From contig JAMKCF010000047.1 of NCBI GenBank assembly GCA_023634235.1, forward strand, positions 558,001 through 622,000: a stretch of DNA of 64,000 nt, given 5' to 3'. The DNA comes from Pisaster brevispinus (taxonomy: Eukaryota; Echinodermata; Asteroidea; Forcipulatida; Asteriidae). Positions 13,191 to 24,899 of this stretch are shown here, piece by piece. Position numbers and translations under genes: made by a program. The notes below the pieces were generated by a model, which saw only the letters and a list, made by a program, of their open reading frames with translations, was not told the origin of the DNA and made no database searches. Position 1 is the stretch's first letter. Each line of letters starts with the position of its first letter.

Positions 13191-14929
13191 TCAGCCAGAA
13201 TAATGGGTAATACATGAACTAATTTTCCCCCCTTTTGGGATAAGATAATTGTAAATTTATAAAATTTGCACTTGTTAATTTTGTTTTTATAAGGTCATTC
13301 ACCAAAACCAGTGTAAAACTTCTGAGTTTGATTCTTTGATATGAATCTGCCTGTCAGTGGCAAGATTTGATACAAGTGTCAGTCGATACATCTCTTTGCG
13401 ATAAGTTATGGATTCAAGTTTGCTATTGCTTAAGCTCATTCACCAAAACCAGTGTCATACTATTGAGTTTCATTCTTGCATATGAATCTGCCTGTTAGTG
13501 GCTAACTTGAGACAAGTTTCAAGTTGATACCTTGTTATATAAAGCTGTTATTTTTTTAGCTCATTCAACTGGAACCAGTATTATAATCATGAGTTTTGTT
13601 CCAAATGTAAACCTGCGAGTCAATGACAAAACAACAAATATAAGTTTCAAGTCAAAGCATCATTGCAATAAGGAGTTATTGACATTCAAGGTTTCTCATT
13701 GATTTAACTCACAATTCTGGAACCAGTGAGACAATCATAGTTTCATTCTTTCATTTGGACTGTGCAATATGCACATGTCTGCTGTAATGTTGAAGTCAAA
13801 GTTTTAAGACAGTTATATCACTTTTCATTTCACTTCATACTTTGATTTCCTGCTAGAGTCACATAGCAGTACAGGCTGGCTGACTGGTACAGCTAGGTAC
13901 AGCAAACAAAGAAACCACTGAACCTTGTACTGAATATTGAACTTGTGTATGAAACTTCCAATGTTGCCTGGCTATACTGTAAGAGTACACATAGCTACAT
14001 GTACCACTGTAGTCTGTTTGGTTGTATTGTATGGTGAATATTGAACTTGAAATCAACTTTCAATTTGCAAGTTACCATTGTTGCCTGTCTGTGTAGCACT
14101 TATACAGAGTTCCTACACACAGCTACATGTATTACAGGTTGCTTTTTATGATGTATCGGATTTTTGTACTCTGAGTTTAAAACTCAATGAATGTGGAGGA
14201 AGACAAAAATTGTCTTCAATATATTCAAACACTAAGCTGAAATGATTAAAGTTACATTTAATAGTAATAGAATATTCTTTGGTTATTAATCAATTTTTGT
14301 TTAGAATTTACAGATTACAGTTGTAAAGGTATAACACTGTAAATAAAAATAGGAGATTTAGGCGCAATCAATTTTACAAAACAAAAGGTTAACGATCATA
14401 CAGATAACTCTGTCCTGGTTTGATCTGTTCAAAAATGTTGAAATTATAAAAATAACAACATGAACTAGGTTCTTCACTCAGCCTAGAGACTCCATACGGA
14501 CTCTGCATAAACAATAATGTTAATGTTTTTGTTGGGGTCAGGGGTTAGCTGAGAAGTGCTGGCTGAGTCAATGTGAACAAATTGGACGTCATGACTTGAA
14601 ATCTTTAATGACTTTGACTTGAAATGATTTAATTTTGAAATTGATATTACAAAAATATAATTTGGATGGTGCTGTTCAAATTTTGGAAACCCTTGTCCAC
14701 ACTGGCTAATGGGAAATAATAAATTAGAAAAATAAGATTGTTTTTACTCGAGATGTGCCTCTTATCAATATACTTTGTCTTACAGTTTTGATTATGACAT
14801 TCAGTCATAGCTTTTCAGTTTATTATCTTTGAGAAGTTCCTCTCATCAAAGAATGTAATGTCATCCTCTCAAACATGTCAAATATAAAAGCATTCCATGT
14901 AAGATCATTTGTCAAACAATCATTTATAA

Positions 14930-15430
14930 AGTCGCAGGTCTGTCAAATTTGCTAGTTTCCAACAACACTATAAATTGATGACTGCCAAAAAGGCAAAGAA
15001 CCTGCAATTCGTTTCCATAAAGTGCAAAAATCTTTTCGTTCATTACACAGCTGGCACAGTTCCAAACAGGCGTGTTATGACTCTTGCGTTTTCACAAAGT
15101 GCCTAAGTCTCTGACCTACGGTCTCATCAACAGCTAAAATAATTACACACGAGCTGCACACTGACCACGTTTGTACAGTTTTCCCAAAGAGACAATCTTA
15201 TTAATTAAATCAATGATCAATTATCAACTCACACAAATAAATATATTAACATGATTCACCATCTCTAATCCCCTGCTTTGTAGATTATCAATTTCAAACA
15301 ATCTATGAACCAATGATTTCAAACTTTACTTAACTTCAAATACTGTTTTCTCCAAACATTTGGGCTTGACTACACAGAACTTTTTGGCACTTGTGAAAAT
15401 GGTAATAATATGTTCAGAACAATTCAAAAA
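14930..15430. other. no gene seen
   Basis: AT-rich sequence with no supported feature. Confidence 0.5.
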
Positions 15431-15440
15431 TAGTTCTTAC

Positions 15441-15596
15441 CTCTCATTGTGAGCTTCCTGTTTCTTGTGCATCTCCAACTCTCCCTGTAGTGTCTTCAGA
15501 GCTAGAGCTTCAAGGTAGAGTCTTCAGCATCTGCCCTGGGAGTCTCAGACCATGGTTATGGGTTTCCAAGATGCTGGTGGACATGAGGAGGGACAC
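15441..15596 (-). pseudogene. recurrent acidic/coiled exon block, copy 1 (minus)
   Basis: On the minus strand a cttttatctcag acceptor precedes 15596 and a GTAAG donor (complement 15436-15440) follows 15441. The 3' half reads ALKTLQGELEMHKKQEAHNER, a charged helix. The 5' half is open in a different frame, so the exon is frameshifted. The same block recurs at 23885, 43127, 55140 and 63188. The gene is not recognised. Confidence 0.4.
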
Positions 15597-16839
15597 CTGA
15601 GATAAAAGAGGATCAAAGTACATGTAGAGAAGAAGGGTTAAAATATGGGATTCAAAGACTGTCAAACTGTCTAAGCCACTAGTTTCAGTCTGATTGGGCA
15701 TGGCCAATGACTCTGGGTAATACAGGACTTACATGAAGATGAAACCATTTTACATTTATTACCTAAAAAAACAAAATACATTTACTCTGTGATGAGATTA
15801 TGGGAACAAACACTTTAAAGTGTGCACATTAAATCTTGTTTTTCTGTACCTAACACACACACAAACAGCTTAAGGAGTTATTTTTAAAAACTTGTAAAAC
15901 AGTTTTAATTACTAGTTGTATGTGGCTTCCATTACTATACATTAAAAAGAACCCAAGCTAGCCGTACACAGCTGTAAGTACATGAAGTAGATCAATTAAA
16001 ACATGATTACTGAATTCATAAAGTTAAAAACATTGAAAGTCTGTACTTATGAATTTCATTAACTCAAACATAGGAACAGCTTTCAATTAAACGCAATAGA
16101 AACAGTCTAATTAATTATCAAGATGAATACAAATGGTTTTAAGCAAAGATGACATCTGATTCAAAAACCAAACTAGTATTCCAGTATGCTCCAGTGCAAC
16201 GTTAATCAACCTGTTATTGATCTCTCACTGAGTCCCAGTACTATGTGTGGGTCTGACACCAAGACTTTTATTACCAAGAATAGTTTTTGCTTTGATCAGT
16301 GTTGATTGATCAATTCATGTTCAAGGGCCTTGTTTGGTTCTGGGGGCTTACAGTACTGGATAGTTGCATAGACAGATAACATTCACAACCTTTCTATTTT
16401 TACAAGTAAAGTGAAGTGATACTGGTATGTACTGCTGTATTCTTTAACTAGCATATCTAATGCCTATGATACAAATATGATGTGCAGACACACACAATGC
16501 TGTTTTATGCTGAGTGTATGTTTTTAAAGCTACAAGCTAAAGTTGCTCGGACATGGTGTTCTCTACAACACACCCTACATTGTAGCCCAGGTTGGACTCC
16601 TCCGTTGCATTACACTGACGTCCTACCAGGGCTACTGTACATTGTATATAATTCCACTGTCAATCAATTCCAGCCAGTCTTAATAGGACATTCACTAACA
16701 TGAATGCATGACTGAGATACCATTGCTTAAACTGTCTAAAAGCCTTAAAGCAATCTGACTGAAGGCTTGCATAATCACATAATCATACTCAATCATTTAC
16801 ATGTGAGAATTTGACCTATATGTACAAGTGCAATGTGAA

Positions 16840-16920
16840 CTATGGTCAAATGGTTAGACTGCAGAACTTGCAATCATAAGGGTTTGGGTTTGAATCCAGC
16901 CCATTAATCCCTGATTTCAC
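16840..16920 (+). mobile_element. tRNA-like SINE head
   Basis: TGGTCAAATGGTTAGAC followed by GGGTTTGAATCC resembles tRNA A and B boxes. The copy in unit B (near 37510-37540) has lost the B box. Confidence 0.45.
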
Positions 16921-17159
16921 AATGACATAAAGTAATGTCAGTTAGTTACTAAGTCACAGTTTATTGATTTGTGCACATCAGAATCATAGACTTTAAACCA
17001 ATGCTTGTATGAGAGAGATTGACTGTTGCCAGCTCAGTGTTTATATCTTCTTGTTGGAGCTTTGCTGAGTTCCCTTGTTGGAAAGGTCATCCAAACATAC
17101 AAAAATGTGAATAAGAAACACCAGGGTTAACTTATACACTTACGGGATAAGTGTTCAGA

Positions 17160-17345
17160 ATTTTTTTTATGTACAGTACCAATCCTAGTAAATGGGACTT
17201 GGGGCTTTGTCTTAAGAAATTATGGTAAAGTATCCTGCTTAGAGGCACAAGTGTCAAGACCAAGACTCGAACCCACACTTTGCTGATCAGAAACACCAGA
17301 ACTTGAATCCAGAGTTCTTAACGATTGCCATGACATACCACAAGA
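17160..17345 (-). mobile_element. tRNA-derived SINE, minus orientation
   Basis: The complement carries GTGGGTTCGAGTC (B-box-like) and the same tail family as the SINE at 2668-3018 (caagtgtcaaga, tgctgatcagaaacaccaga). Duplicated at about 37820-38000. Confidence 0.6.
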
Positions 17346-17389
17346 CACTAGTAAATCTTACTGTTATTTTACCCTGATATCAACTTGTG

Positions 17390-18575
17390 TTGAGTCCGAG
17401 TGCGAGTCTCAAGTCACTTGGGTCAAGTCCAAGTCCCAGTCATGAGTCACTTTGTTTGAGTCCAAGTCTGAGTCACGAGTCACTTGTTAAAATCACTAAA
17501 TTGTAAGAATACTTAAACCAGGTCACTTATATGACTGGATCACTACTGATTGCAAAACAAATGTTGTAAAATAAGAACTGAAAATGACCTGATAAAACAC
17601 ATTTAGATTAAACAAAGATCTGTACATGCAATTTAAATCTTATTTTAGAATCAATTCTGGTTTTTGATTCACCCGCAACCCCTTGCCCCTTCTCCAGAAG
17701 TATTACTTGAAACATTAGTTAACTTAGAACACCAACAACTCAAAAAGTTCCATAACTGACTCATTATCAAAATAGAACTGTTCAAAAAATATTGTGATCA
17801 CATTTCCTAAAAATTAAGAGTCATTTATTTGAGAGTGATTCACCAATGAAGATTTCTTTAGAGGTTGAAAGTTACAGTTGACTCACTGCCAAAAGGACAC
17901 TCATTAATCATGGATGCTGACTTTTATAAAAACAATTTTTGGTGTGTAAATTATACACTGTGCAGTATGCAGGCAGTGTTTTACTGGTACCAGACCTGCC
18001 AGTCTTTGGCTGCATTTGAATTAATAGCTTCTGTTTGCGTCTATGGCTAGATCAGCATGTATGCCGCCTAATTGCCTATGCTTTAACATTAAAAAGACGT
18101 AGTGATATAGCCACAGCTGGCCAAAATCACTTCGGTTCCAGTGACGAATTCCAATTTCCCTGGTAGTATGCATTAAGCAGTTGCTATGGCGTTAATGCTG
18201 ACAGATTACCTGCATTAAGGCCCCCCACCCCCCCACCCCCACCCCCCAAAAAAAGAGAATACACAACCCCCCCTAAAAATAAATAAAATAATAATTACAA
18301 AAATACAAAATTATTAATAAGTGTATCATCGACAAAATGTCTGATATTGATCAACTTAACATGTTTTAAACAAAATTGATATAAAAACCAGAACACATCA
18401 AGTGGTGAAAACATGTGAAACGAGAGTCATGAGTCCCCAGGGTCAAGTTTTGGTCATGGGGTCAAGTTTGGGTCATGAGAGTCTTTTGCCGATGTGACTT
18501 GAATCAAGTCCAAATCACCAATATTGTGACTCGAGACTGACTTGAGTCCTGAGCCCTTGACTAGAGTCCTACAAC
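17390..18575. mobile_element. hAT-like element with GAGTC arrays at both ends, unit A
   Basis: Degenerate arrays of gagtc/gactc and caagtc occur at 17390-17480 and 18420-18575 in opposite sense. They bracket about 1 kb that includes a C-rich tract (18221-18250). hAT elements with such arrays are known in animals. Exact ends and an 8-bp duplication were not settled. Confidence 0.4.
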
Positions 18576-19255
18576 TCTGAGTGTATTCAGCATTAAGGGA
18601 GGAGTTGGAGCCTGTTAATAGCAGCTGCTACTGCAACAACTGGATTAATGTAGCAATAAACAAGAACAATAACTGGATCTCTTAGACTGATGTGTGACTG
18701 AGCACTGTGACCTGATTGATCCAGTGATGTGAAGTTCCCAAATACTATTTGAAGAAATCGTTGAGGAAAAAAAGCATAGCAGAGTGTGTGTTTTCAGCTT
18801 GTTGTATATTTTATTAGTATTTTATGACTTCCTAGTAGTTTTCGAGCGGCACATTTTGTGTTGGGTTGGAAGCTTTCTTGCTGGCGATTGTCAGAAGCCA
18901 TTTTGTTGGTGGTTTGAATGGTTGAGCATTAAGCCTAGAAAAATCAATGAAAAAAAAAATTCTAAAAATTAAAAATGTTTGGATTTTGGTCACAGGTTTG
19001 AAATTTGGGCAAGGTAACCAAAGACCAAGTAAATGTGCAGAAATTACTCTATGAAAAAAAGATGAATGGGGTGGTCCCAGTGCCCGCCTCAATACACTAC
19101 TGGTCTTTGGCAGAGATGTTAATAATAGTTTATAATGACCATGAAATCAAGTCTTCCATTGATGAGGAGGCTACTGGTATAAGACATTGATCTAATTGGG
19201 TCAGTTCTCTCTTTTAATTCACAGCTCAACATTTCAGCAAGTACTTCCAATCAGA

Positions 19256-20977
19256 ATGGCATCCAATATAACAACTCAGTCAGTGCTAGCAGAGATTAGT
19301 CAGGATCATCTTGAATGTCCAATTTGCAGTGAACGCTTCAAGCAACCCAAACTACTGGAGTGTTCTCATTCATTTTGTCTTGAATGCCTTCAACAACTCA
19401 GACAGAATAGTCCAAGTCCTACCACACTTTCATGTCCAGTGTGTAGACAAGAAACTCTGTTAAAGGAAAATGGCATCGATGGTCTGAAAACAAACTTTAC
19501 AGCCTTTTCTCTGATAGAGGTTTTGGACAAACATGAAACCCATGTGAAACAGCAAGCAAAACAAGTAAAACAAGAACCCAGTCAGGAGTTTATTTTCAAG
19601 TGTAGTAAGCATACTGGCAAGGATATTGTCCTGTATTGTGAAACATGCAAGAAACTGATATGTACAACTTGCATTGCAAAAGACCACAGCAAGCACACTG
19701 CAATAGAACTGAATGAAGCTTCAGAAAAAAGAAAACAACATGCCACTGAACTTCTAGCAGAAGTAAGAAAGAACATTCAATTCTTCAATGTAACCATTCA
19801 AGAAATAGATATGTCCCGTAAGACGTTAGACTCTAACTTTGCTGCCACCAAAGAGAAGATCTCCAAGAAAGCTGATGATGAGATTGCCAAAGAGGTTGCC
19901 AGGATCAGAGAGGAGCAGCAGAAACTGATGCAAGAGGCTGAACAGATTTATAATGACAGAGTCGAGACAATGGAAACTGCAAGAGCTACAAACAACAAAG
20001 AGATGAACAAAGCAGAGCTCAAGCAGGATGAGGTTATTCAACTCATGGAACAACAGATCAATATTGTACATCACATAGAACAACTCTTACAAGACATCAA
20101 AGAATACAGAGAGATGAAATCAACAAAAGTAGCTGATGGGTTGACTTATATGGACTTTAAAGAAGTCCAGAAATCACTAGGGAGACTGGTGCTGAAAGAT
20201 AAATGGACACTGAAAACAAACATGATGACTACTTCTACTGCATGTGATGTGTCTGCATACTCCAATAGTGATATTGTTGTGTCACATGGGAACAGTGTAA
20301 GTTTGATTACAATATCAGCAGACATGGCAAAGGGCAATCCTCAATCCACTGTCATCCAACAAGAACTACTAATCAAAGGTCTTACTGGACTAAGCAGAGT
20401 GACTGTGAACAAGAATGATGAGCTCATTCTTCTAGATAATAGAACAGTCAAGACCTTCAGCAGGAACTACATGTATCAGCTCCTCCAACAGTTCAATCTA
20501 GGCAGTAAACCATCATGTATTACAGTAGATGACAACAATGTGATAGCTGTGGGTTATAAAGACAAGGCAGAGATCTCTCTACACAAACCAGATGGATCCC
20601 TCATCAGAACACTGCGTGCTCCAGGAATTGATGACTACTTGACTACCTACAAACAGCGACTCATCTACACCAAATGGAATGCCAGGAAGTTAGTATCAGT
20701 AGACTACAATGGTGAAGTGGTATTCTCAGTAGATACCAATCAGTATGGGTGGCCTCATGGTGTGTGTTGTGACAAGGATGGGAGCATCTATGTTGCTATC
20801 AGGAAAGGAATATTCCCAGGTGATATCAATCATTACAGCCCTGATGGCGAATACATTGGATGTATCATCAAGGATTGTGCTGATCCCTTTGGTCTTACAG
20901 TCACACCAGCTGGTGATCTGGTTGTGGCTACAAACAATTCAGTTGAAATCTATCAGCATGAGAAAAGACCTCAATAA
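19256..20977 (+). CDS. TRIM-type E3 ubiquitin ligase, copy A (RING, B-box, coiled coil, propeller)
   Basis: 573-residue protein in one uninterrupted coding exon. The RING finger has C21, C24, C36, H38, C41, C44, C60 and C63. A B-box type 2 follows with C116, H119, C128, C131, C136, C139, H144 and H147. A long charged coiled coil spans about 150-320, and the rest (about 330-570) reads as degenerate NHL/beta-propeller repeats (PDG, DGSIYVA and PAGDLVVA turns). By family knowledge this is a cytoplasmic E3 ligase whose propeller selects targets; TRIM56- and TRIM71-like proteins in invertebrates look like this. I chose the ATG at 19256 because it has a strong context (A at -3, G at +4) and follows a pyrimidine-rich acceptor ending at 19224; the open frame upstream is intronic. 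The paralogue 20.68 kb downstream is nearly identical. The original stop has changed, adding KRPQ, and the protein ends at the TAA inside the AATAAA at 20973. The upstream promoter block present in copy B is missing here. Confidence 0.93.
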   Translation: MASNITTQSVLAEISQDHLECPICSERFKQPKLLECSHSFCLECLQQLRQNSPSPTTLSCPVCRQETLLKENGIDGLKTNFTAFSLIEVLDKHETHVKQQAKQVKQEPSQEFIFKCSKHTGKDIVLYCETCKKLICTTCIAKDHSKHTAIELNEASEKRKQHATELLAEVRKNIQFFNVTIQEIDMSRKTLDSNFAATKEKISKKADDEIAKEVARIREEQQKLMQEAEQIYNDRVETMETARATNNKEMNKAELKQDEVIQLMEQQINIVHHIEQLLQDIKEYREMKSTKVADGLTYMDFKEVQKSLGRLVLKDKWTLKTNMMTTSTACDVSAYSNSDIVVSHGNSVSLITISADMAKGNPQSTVIQQELLIKGLTGLSRVTVNKNDELILLDNRTVKTFSRNYMYQLLQQFNLGSKPSCITVDDNNVIAVGYKDKAEISLHKPDGSLIRTLRAPGIDDYLTTYKQRLIYTKWNARKLVSVDYNGEVVFSVDTNQYGWPHGVCCDKDGSIYVAIRKGIFPGDINHYSPDGEYIGCIIKDCADPFGLTVTPAGDLVVATNNSVEIYQHEKRPQ

Positions 20978-20978
20978 A
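20973..20978 (+). terminator. polyadenylation hexamer overlapping the TRIM copy A stop
   Basis: AATAAA whose TAA (20975-20977) is the in-frame stop. In copy B the stop lies 7 bases upstream of the hexamer. Confidence 0.6.
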
Positions 20979-21039
20979 CATTATGCTAGACCACAACAAG
21001 GTCAAAGCTAAGATGAACGTAATTCACCCATATCTCAAA

Positions 21040-22800
21040 AAATAATGAACCGAGTTACATACAATTTGTGTTCTGGGGGTTTCTGAGGGAGTCCAATCAG
21101 CACACCAAATTTCATTTCAATCTGTGACGATCAGGTCCAAAAGTGTGTTGAGTTGACATGGAATGACCCACAAGTGTTTTAAGGCAAGCTACTTTGTAAT
21201 ACAACACAAACATTACGACTTTATGACATGGGATTCAGAACATAAGATTTTTTAAAGTTTTGAGCTTACTGTTTGGACCAGAAGTAAAGGTCACAGTGGG
21301 GTCATCTTTTTAAATAAAAAGTTGCAATTGTTGTAAGGGACCTTGTCAAAACTAATCCCGGACGGCCATTGGAAGGCACCGGTCCAGGACCAGGTTTCTC
21401 GTCCCATGTTGAATTCCCTTGTAGCGATTACTTCATCGGATGGGCCATGGGATGAGTTTACAGTGACTGGCCTTCACCAGAGATGGTTTGTTTACAAACC
21501 ACAGGGTCTTTAGATCGCTATCTACTGGAAAACCAGCAGGGGGTCTCCCAAGGGCAGGTTTTCGGTTTCACGGTTAGGCCTCAATGACCCTGAGTATTTT
21601 CTAAAGACAAAATGGTCATATCATAGATGATCATTTGATGCTTACATTCCATTTGTTTAATTATTAACTGTTCACCTAAAAAAATTAAGAATGGAGGAAG
21701 GGAACACAAGCAACGGTTTACAGGAACTTTGCTTGTAATTTTGTCTATTGCAAAAAACAATGGGTTAAAAACTCCACCACACTATAGTGACCTCCAAATG
21801 GTCAGACCAGACTCACTCCAAACTGCAAACCACAAGTTTGTTTATATAAGTGTTTAATCAGCCAGTGAAACTGCAGAGCACTCTGTGGGGTGCCTTGGGT
21901 ACTGTGCATCTGACAGGAGGATACTGTTCAGCGTGTGGAACATCATCTCATTGGAACTCCCATCCGATGGCCCGTCCAACAAAAATTTGACATGGGATGA
22001 ACCTTGTCCGATGGTCTGTCCAGGATTAATTTTGACAAGACCCCTAAGCTACAAAACAACACAAACATTACGACTTTATGACATGTGATTCAGGAGATTG
22101 TTTTTAAGAAATAAGCTATGAGTTACTAAATTTGACACCCGATGATGTCACAGTAAAAATCTTGTGTTTTTCACACTAACAAATTTGATAAGGTATCAGG
22201 TACATGATTGTATATATCTTATTCCCATCTAATGCATTTTCACGTAAACCCTAAACGTACGTATGAATTACATGTGTTGCTCATGGCTGTGCACAAAGTA
22301 GTTGGTCCTCTATCGGTTAAGAAATAAATAAACAAGCTACGCTTTTCATGTTTTTTTTCTAGACTCAAGAAAGTCCTAATCTCATTTGGGTCCACACAGT
22401 AGATCAACCACAAACACTATGATGACTAGATGAAGTCTATGAAGCACTTAGTTTCAGCCACTATGTGTTTTGTACACAGAATGAAAGCATGCCAACATGT
22501 GGTTTCATGATGACGTGACGGTAAAAAAATATGCCAAAATCGTCAACTAAAATAAACAATGTGATTATAACTGAAACAATTTTGGAAATCGGATATTTAC
22601 TTCTTGAGATATGATGGACACAAGATTGACTAATTAACTATTCAGACCGCTGTCACATGCATAATTATTTAGGAATTTTAACTAAACGTCAATTGTAAAC
22701 TAAGTCAGGACATAAGCTTTTATGTGGTATACAATTTTTGTGTTTCTTATAATAGTAAAGTAACAGTATGGTATCAAGAAAGTTCATGTGTTAAGTCAAT
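21040..22800 (+). repeat. GGACC(A/G)GAAGTAAAGGTCA unit repeat downstream of TRIM A
   Basis: Units of about 140 bp sharing aatacaacacaaacattacgactttatgacatg and a ggaccagaagtaaaggtca core. In copy B three units lie at about 41878, 42017 and 42158. No gene. Ends near an older 12-bp-stem hairpin (23753-23782). Confidence 0.6.
21337..22044. mobile_element. PIF/Harbinger-like MITE
   Basis: 708 bp with terminal inverted repeats of about 37 bp (left gggaccttgtcaaaactaat, right complement ggggtcttgtcaaaattaat; most differences are transitions). It is flanked by TAA (21334-21336 and 22045-22047), the usual PIF/Harbinger 3-bp duplication. Copy B has no insertion at the homologous point (42016). No transposase frame. 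Confidence 0.85.
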
Positions 22801-22849
22801 GGATTTTCGGTGGAAACAACGAGTAATAATAACTAATAATAATAATAAC

Positions 22850-23735
22850 TAGAAACGAGTTTGTAACGAACAAACACTGGGGTTTCGGCTTTGTTGTCAA
22901 TGTTGAATTAATGTAACAATTAATTTGACACCTGATGACATCACGATGATGAAAACACGTTTTTCGTACGAACTTTGTTATAAGCAACAAGACGGTACAA
23001 AAATTATAACTCTTTTACTTTATGGTTCAGACGATATAAAGTTTAAAATAATTGTAAATAATAAACTACCATACCAATGATAAAGTAATTAATAAGTTAT
23101 ACCGCACAGACCTTGAAATAAATTGTGGTGGGAGAATGCAATGAAATTGTGCGAGAACAAACCGCTACTAATATCCCAAAACACTTCCGTATAAGGTTCG
23201 AGGACTCTCCACAAACAAGAGGGCGCTATACAGGTGCACCGTTAACTGTAGAAGCGAAGCAGCGAACCAAAATGAACGGTACAAAGGTCGAACGATGCCA
23301 TGCGCGTGGACTATGGGCTGTGTGGGTCTGGCCGTGTGCAGCGTGTTACGATGCCTAGCGTGAGAAGCAATGGCTGTGTGGAGTGATGGCCGTATGCGAT
23401 GTACAGCGTAAATTACGTGCAATGTACACACACACGACGATCATGCTTTGTTGACGATACGTGTTTTTAAATCGTTAATATCGTCATCAAAGGATTTAAA
23501 AATCCTTGATCGAACTACTGCTTGATCTAAGTTAGAGCACAGGCTTTCATTTGATGTATTGTTTGTGTCTTTTAAGACTGTAGTTCCTGAGATCGAGCGG
23601 TAACAAATTTCATGTGTAAATGCTATGAGACTTTTTCGGAAAGAAGAATAATAATAGTGAAAAAAATATATAAATCTCGACGAAAACAAAGGTGGTTTCG
23701 GCTGATGGCCGAAACCCCCAATAATTTCTAAATAT
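22850..23735 (+). mobile_element. hairpin-ended insertion (Helentron-like candidate), second
   Basis: Missing from unit B at about 42950. GGGGTTTCGGC at 22879-22889 is inverted at the right end (23708-23718). There it is one arm of a hairpin with a 9-bp stem (23694-23702 / 23708-23716, loop tgatg). Same architecture as 11113-12892. Exact ends uncertain. Confidence 0.55.
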
Positions 23736-23752
23736 AATAGTAGAGAAACAAT

Positions 23753-23782
23753 AGCTGTTCCGACTAACACGTCGGAACAGCT
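23753..23782. repeat. perfect 12-bp-stem hairpin, older element terminus
   Basis: AGCTGTTCCGAC, loop taacac, GTCGGAACAGCT, then CTAA. Shared with unit B (42992-43021, imperfect), so it predates the duplication. Confidence 0.7.
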
Positions 23783-23884
23783 AAATAAAAACAGTTTTAG
23801 TGACATACAAGGAGATCTGTAAATCTGTAACAAGAGATGATAACTTAAAACAAATGTCCACAGCACAACCAGACTATTCCTTAC

Positions 23885-23987
23885 CTGTCATTGTGAGCTC
23901 CAATTCTCTTTGTAGTGTCTTTGGACCTTCACTGGTAGAGTCTTCAGCATCTGCCCTGGGAGTCTGAGACTGACTAGGAGATTGCAT
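23885..23987 (-). pseudogene. recurrent acidic/coiled exon block, copy 2 (minus)
   Basis: Open from an ATG (complement 23985-23987): MQSPSQSQTPRADAEDS, then TSEGPKTLQRELE, then a GTAAG donor (complement 23880-23884). Relative to the other copies, 19 bases are missing before the donor, which changes the last residues. This copy has the cleanest frame of the five. It looks like an N-terminal exon of an unidentified minus-strand gene. Confidence 0.35.
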
Positions 23988-24661
23988 AAATGCAACAATA
24001 GATGATTCAAGCATTTGTACACAATTTCCACTTTCAGCAAATTTAAAACAGATTGTCTGCTTGCTTTGAGTTTAACTGTTTCAAGAAGACTCTCCCCACA
24101 ATAACCGAAATCTTGTATCATTAACAGATGGTGCAGAAGCCAGAAATAGGATTTTCCTTCTACAACTCCACCCCCCCCCAAAAAAAAAAAGAAAGAAAGA
24201 AAGAAAAATAAATATATAAACTATAATTCTAATAACTGTTGCGTAACAGCTCATGGCTCACCAATGATTATGCTTTGGAGAAACTGTAAATATATAACTA
24301 AGAATAGTGAGGAAAACCCCATCTCCAATCTTTTCATGAACAAATGCTTTGAAGGCAATGTCAAGATATTTGTATTTTTCTACCAGGGACATCTTAAAAA
24401 ATGGCTCACAGTGGAATCAATTGTGTTAACTACTTCACATCAATTTCTGTGCAAATTTTTTGAGCTTTTTACGTAATTGTCTTCCTTTGAAAAAAATGTA
24501 GTCACAATGAAACTCTGAATTGACAAAGTAAAGACAAGAAAGGTTCTTTTAATTAACACCAGGATTTGATGTTGTCTTGCAAGAAAAGTTGAGTAGGCAC
24601 TCACCGTGATTCACTGAACCTCAGCCATGGTTTGCTGGAATCTGGGAATGCTTGGACTTAC

Positions 24662-24725
24662 CTCCCATTAAACCAAATACAGTAATAAACAATGGTGACA
24701 GTCTGTCCATTCTTGTATGCCACAT
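24662..24725 (-). CDS. candidate first coding exon with signal-peptide-like N-terminus (unit A)
   Basis: The minus-strand ATG at 24725 opens 21 codons, MWHTRMDRLSPLFITVFGLM and G, then GTAAGT (complement 24657-24661). The hydrophobic stretch suits a signal peptide. Unit B (43939-44002) differs at two bases here and both are silent in this frame. Another frame is also open here, so the coding frame is inferred. Confidence 0.3.
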
Positions 24726-24899
24726 TTTTACAACAACAGAACAGAAGTCTGGAATCTGGGATTGCACCCCCAACCCCCCCCCCCCCTTCTAAAAGGATAT
24801 TATGAGGTATGTTTTCAACACCTGGGGTCCCTCTTTGTACATGTATGTCAGTGAAACAAAGTGCGGCACAGTAGGTGCATACCTGTGCACACTGTAAAA

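Larger units (their letters stand above)
10780..14930 (+). repeat. second duplicated block, copy 2
   Basis: Sister of 5140-7150, interrupted by the 1.78 kb insertion. Four degenerate tandem units start near 13285, 13433, 13557 and 13702, each with a tcattca(c/a)c...cagt motif. Confidence 0.8.
16269..21336 (+). repeat. segmental duplication, TRIM unit copy A (high-similarity core)
   Basis: Nearly collinear with 36930-42017 at high similarity, including non-coding flanks, the TRIM gene and internal repeats. Weaker homology extends left to about 15805 and right to about 26170. Near 16268 the copy lacks the roughly 315 bp (36613-36929) that carry the promoter-like block in copy B. Confidence 0.9.

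Noticed and set aside
16482..16703. ORF shared with 37140-37367
   Set aside because: No ATG start; similarity is explained by the segmental duplication, with indels between copies.
19196..19255. Upstream extension of the TRIM A reading frame
   Set aside because: It begins at TTG and crosses a clear intron acceptor; copy B shows the same, so ATG 19256 is preferred.
23441..23866. 141-residue minus ORF
   Set aside because: Spans an inserted element's terminal hairpin and an older hairpin; not conserved in unit B.
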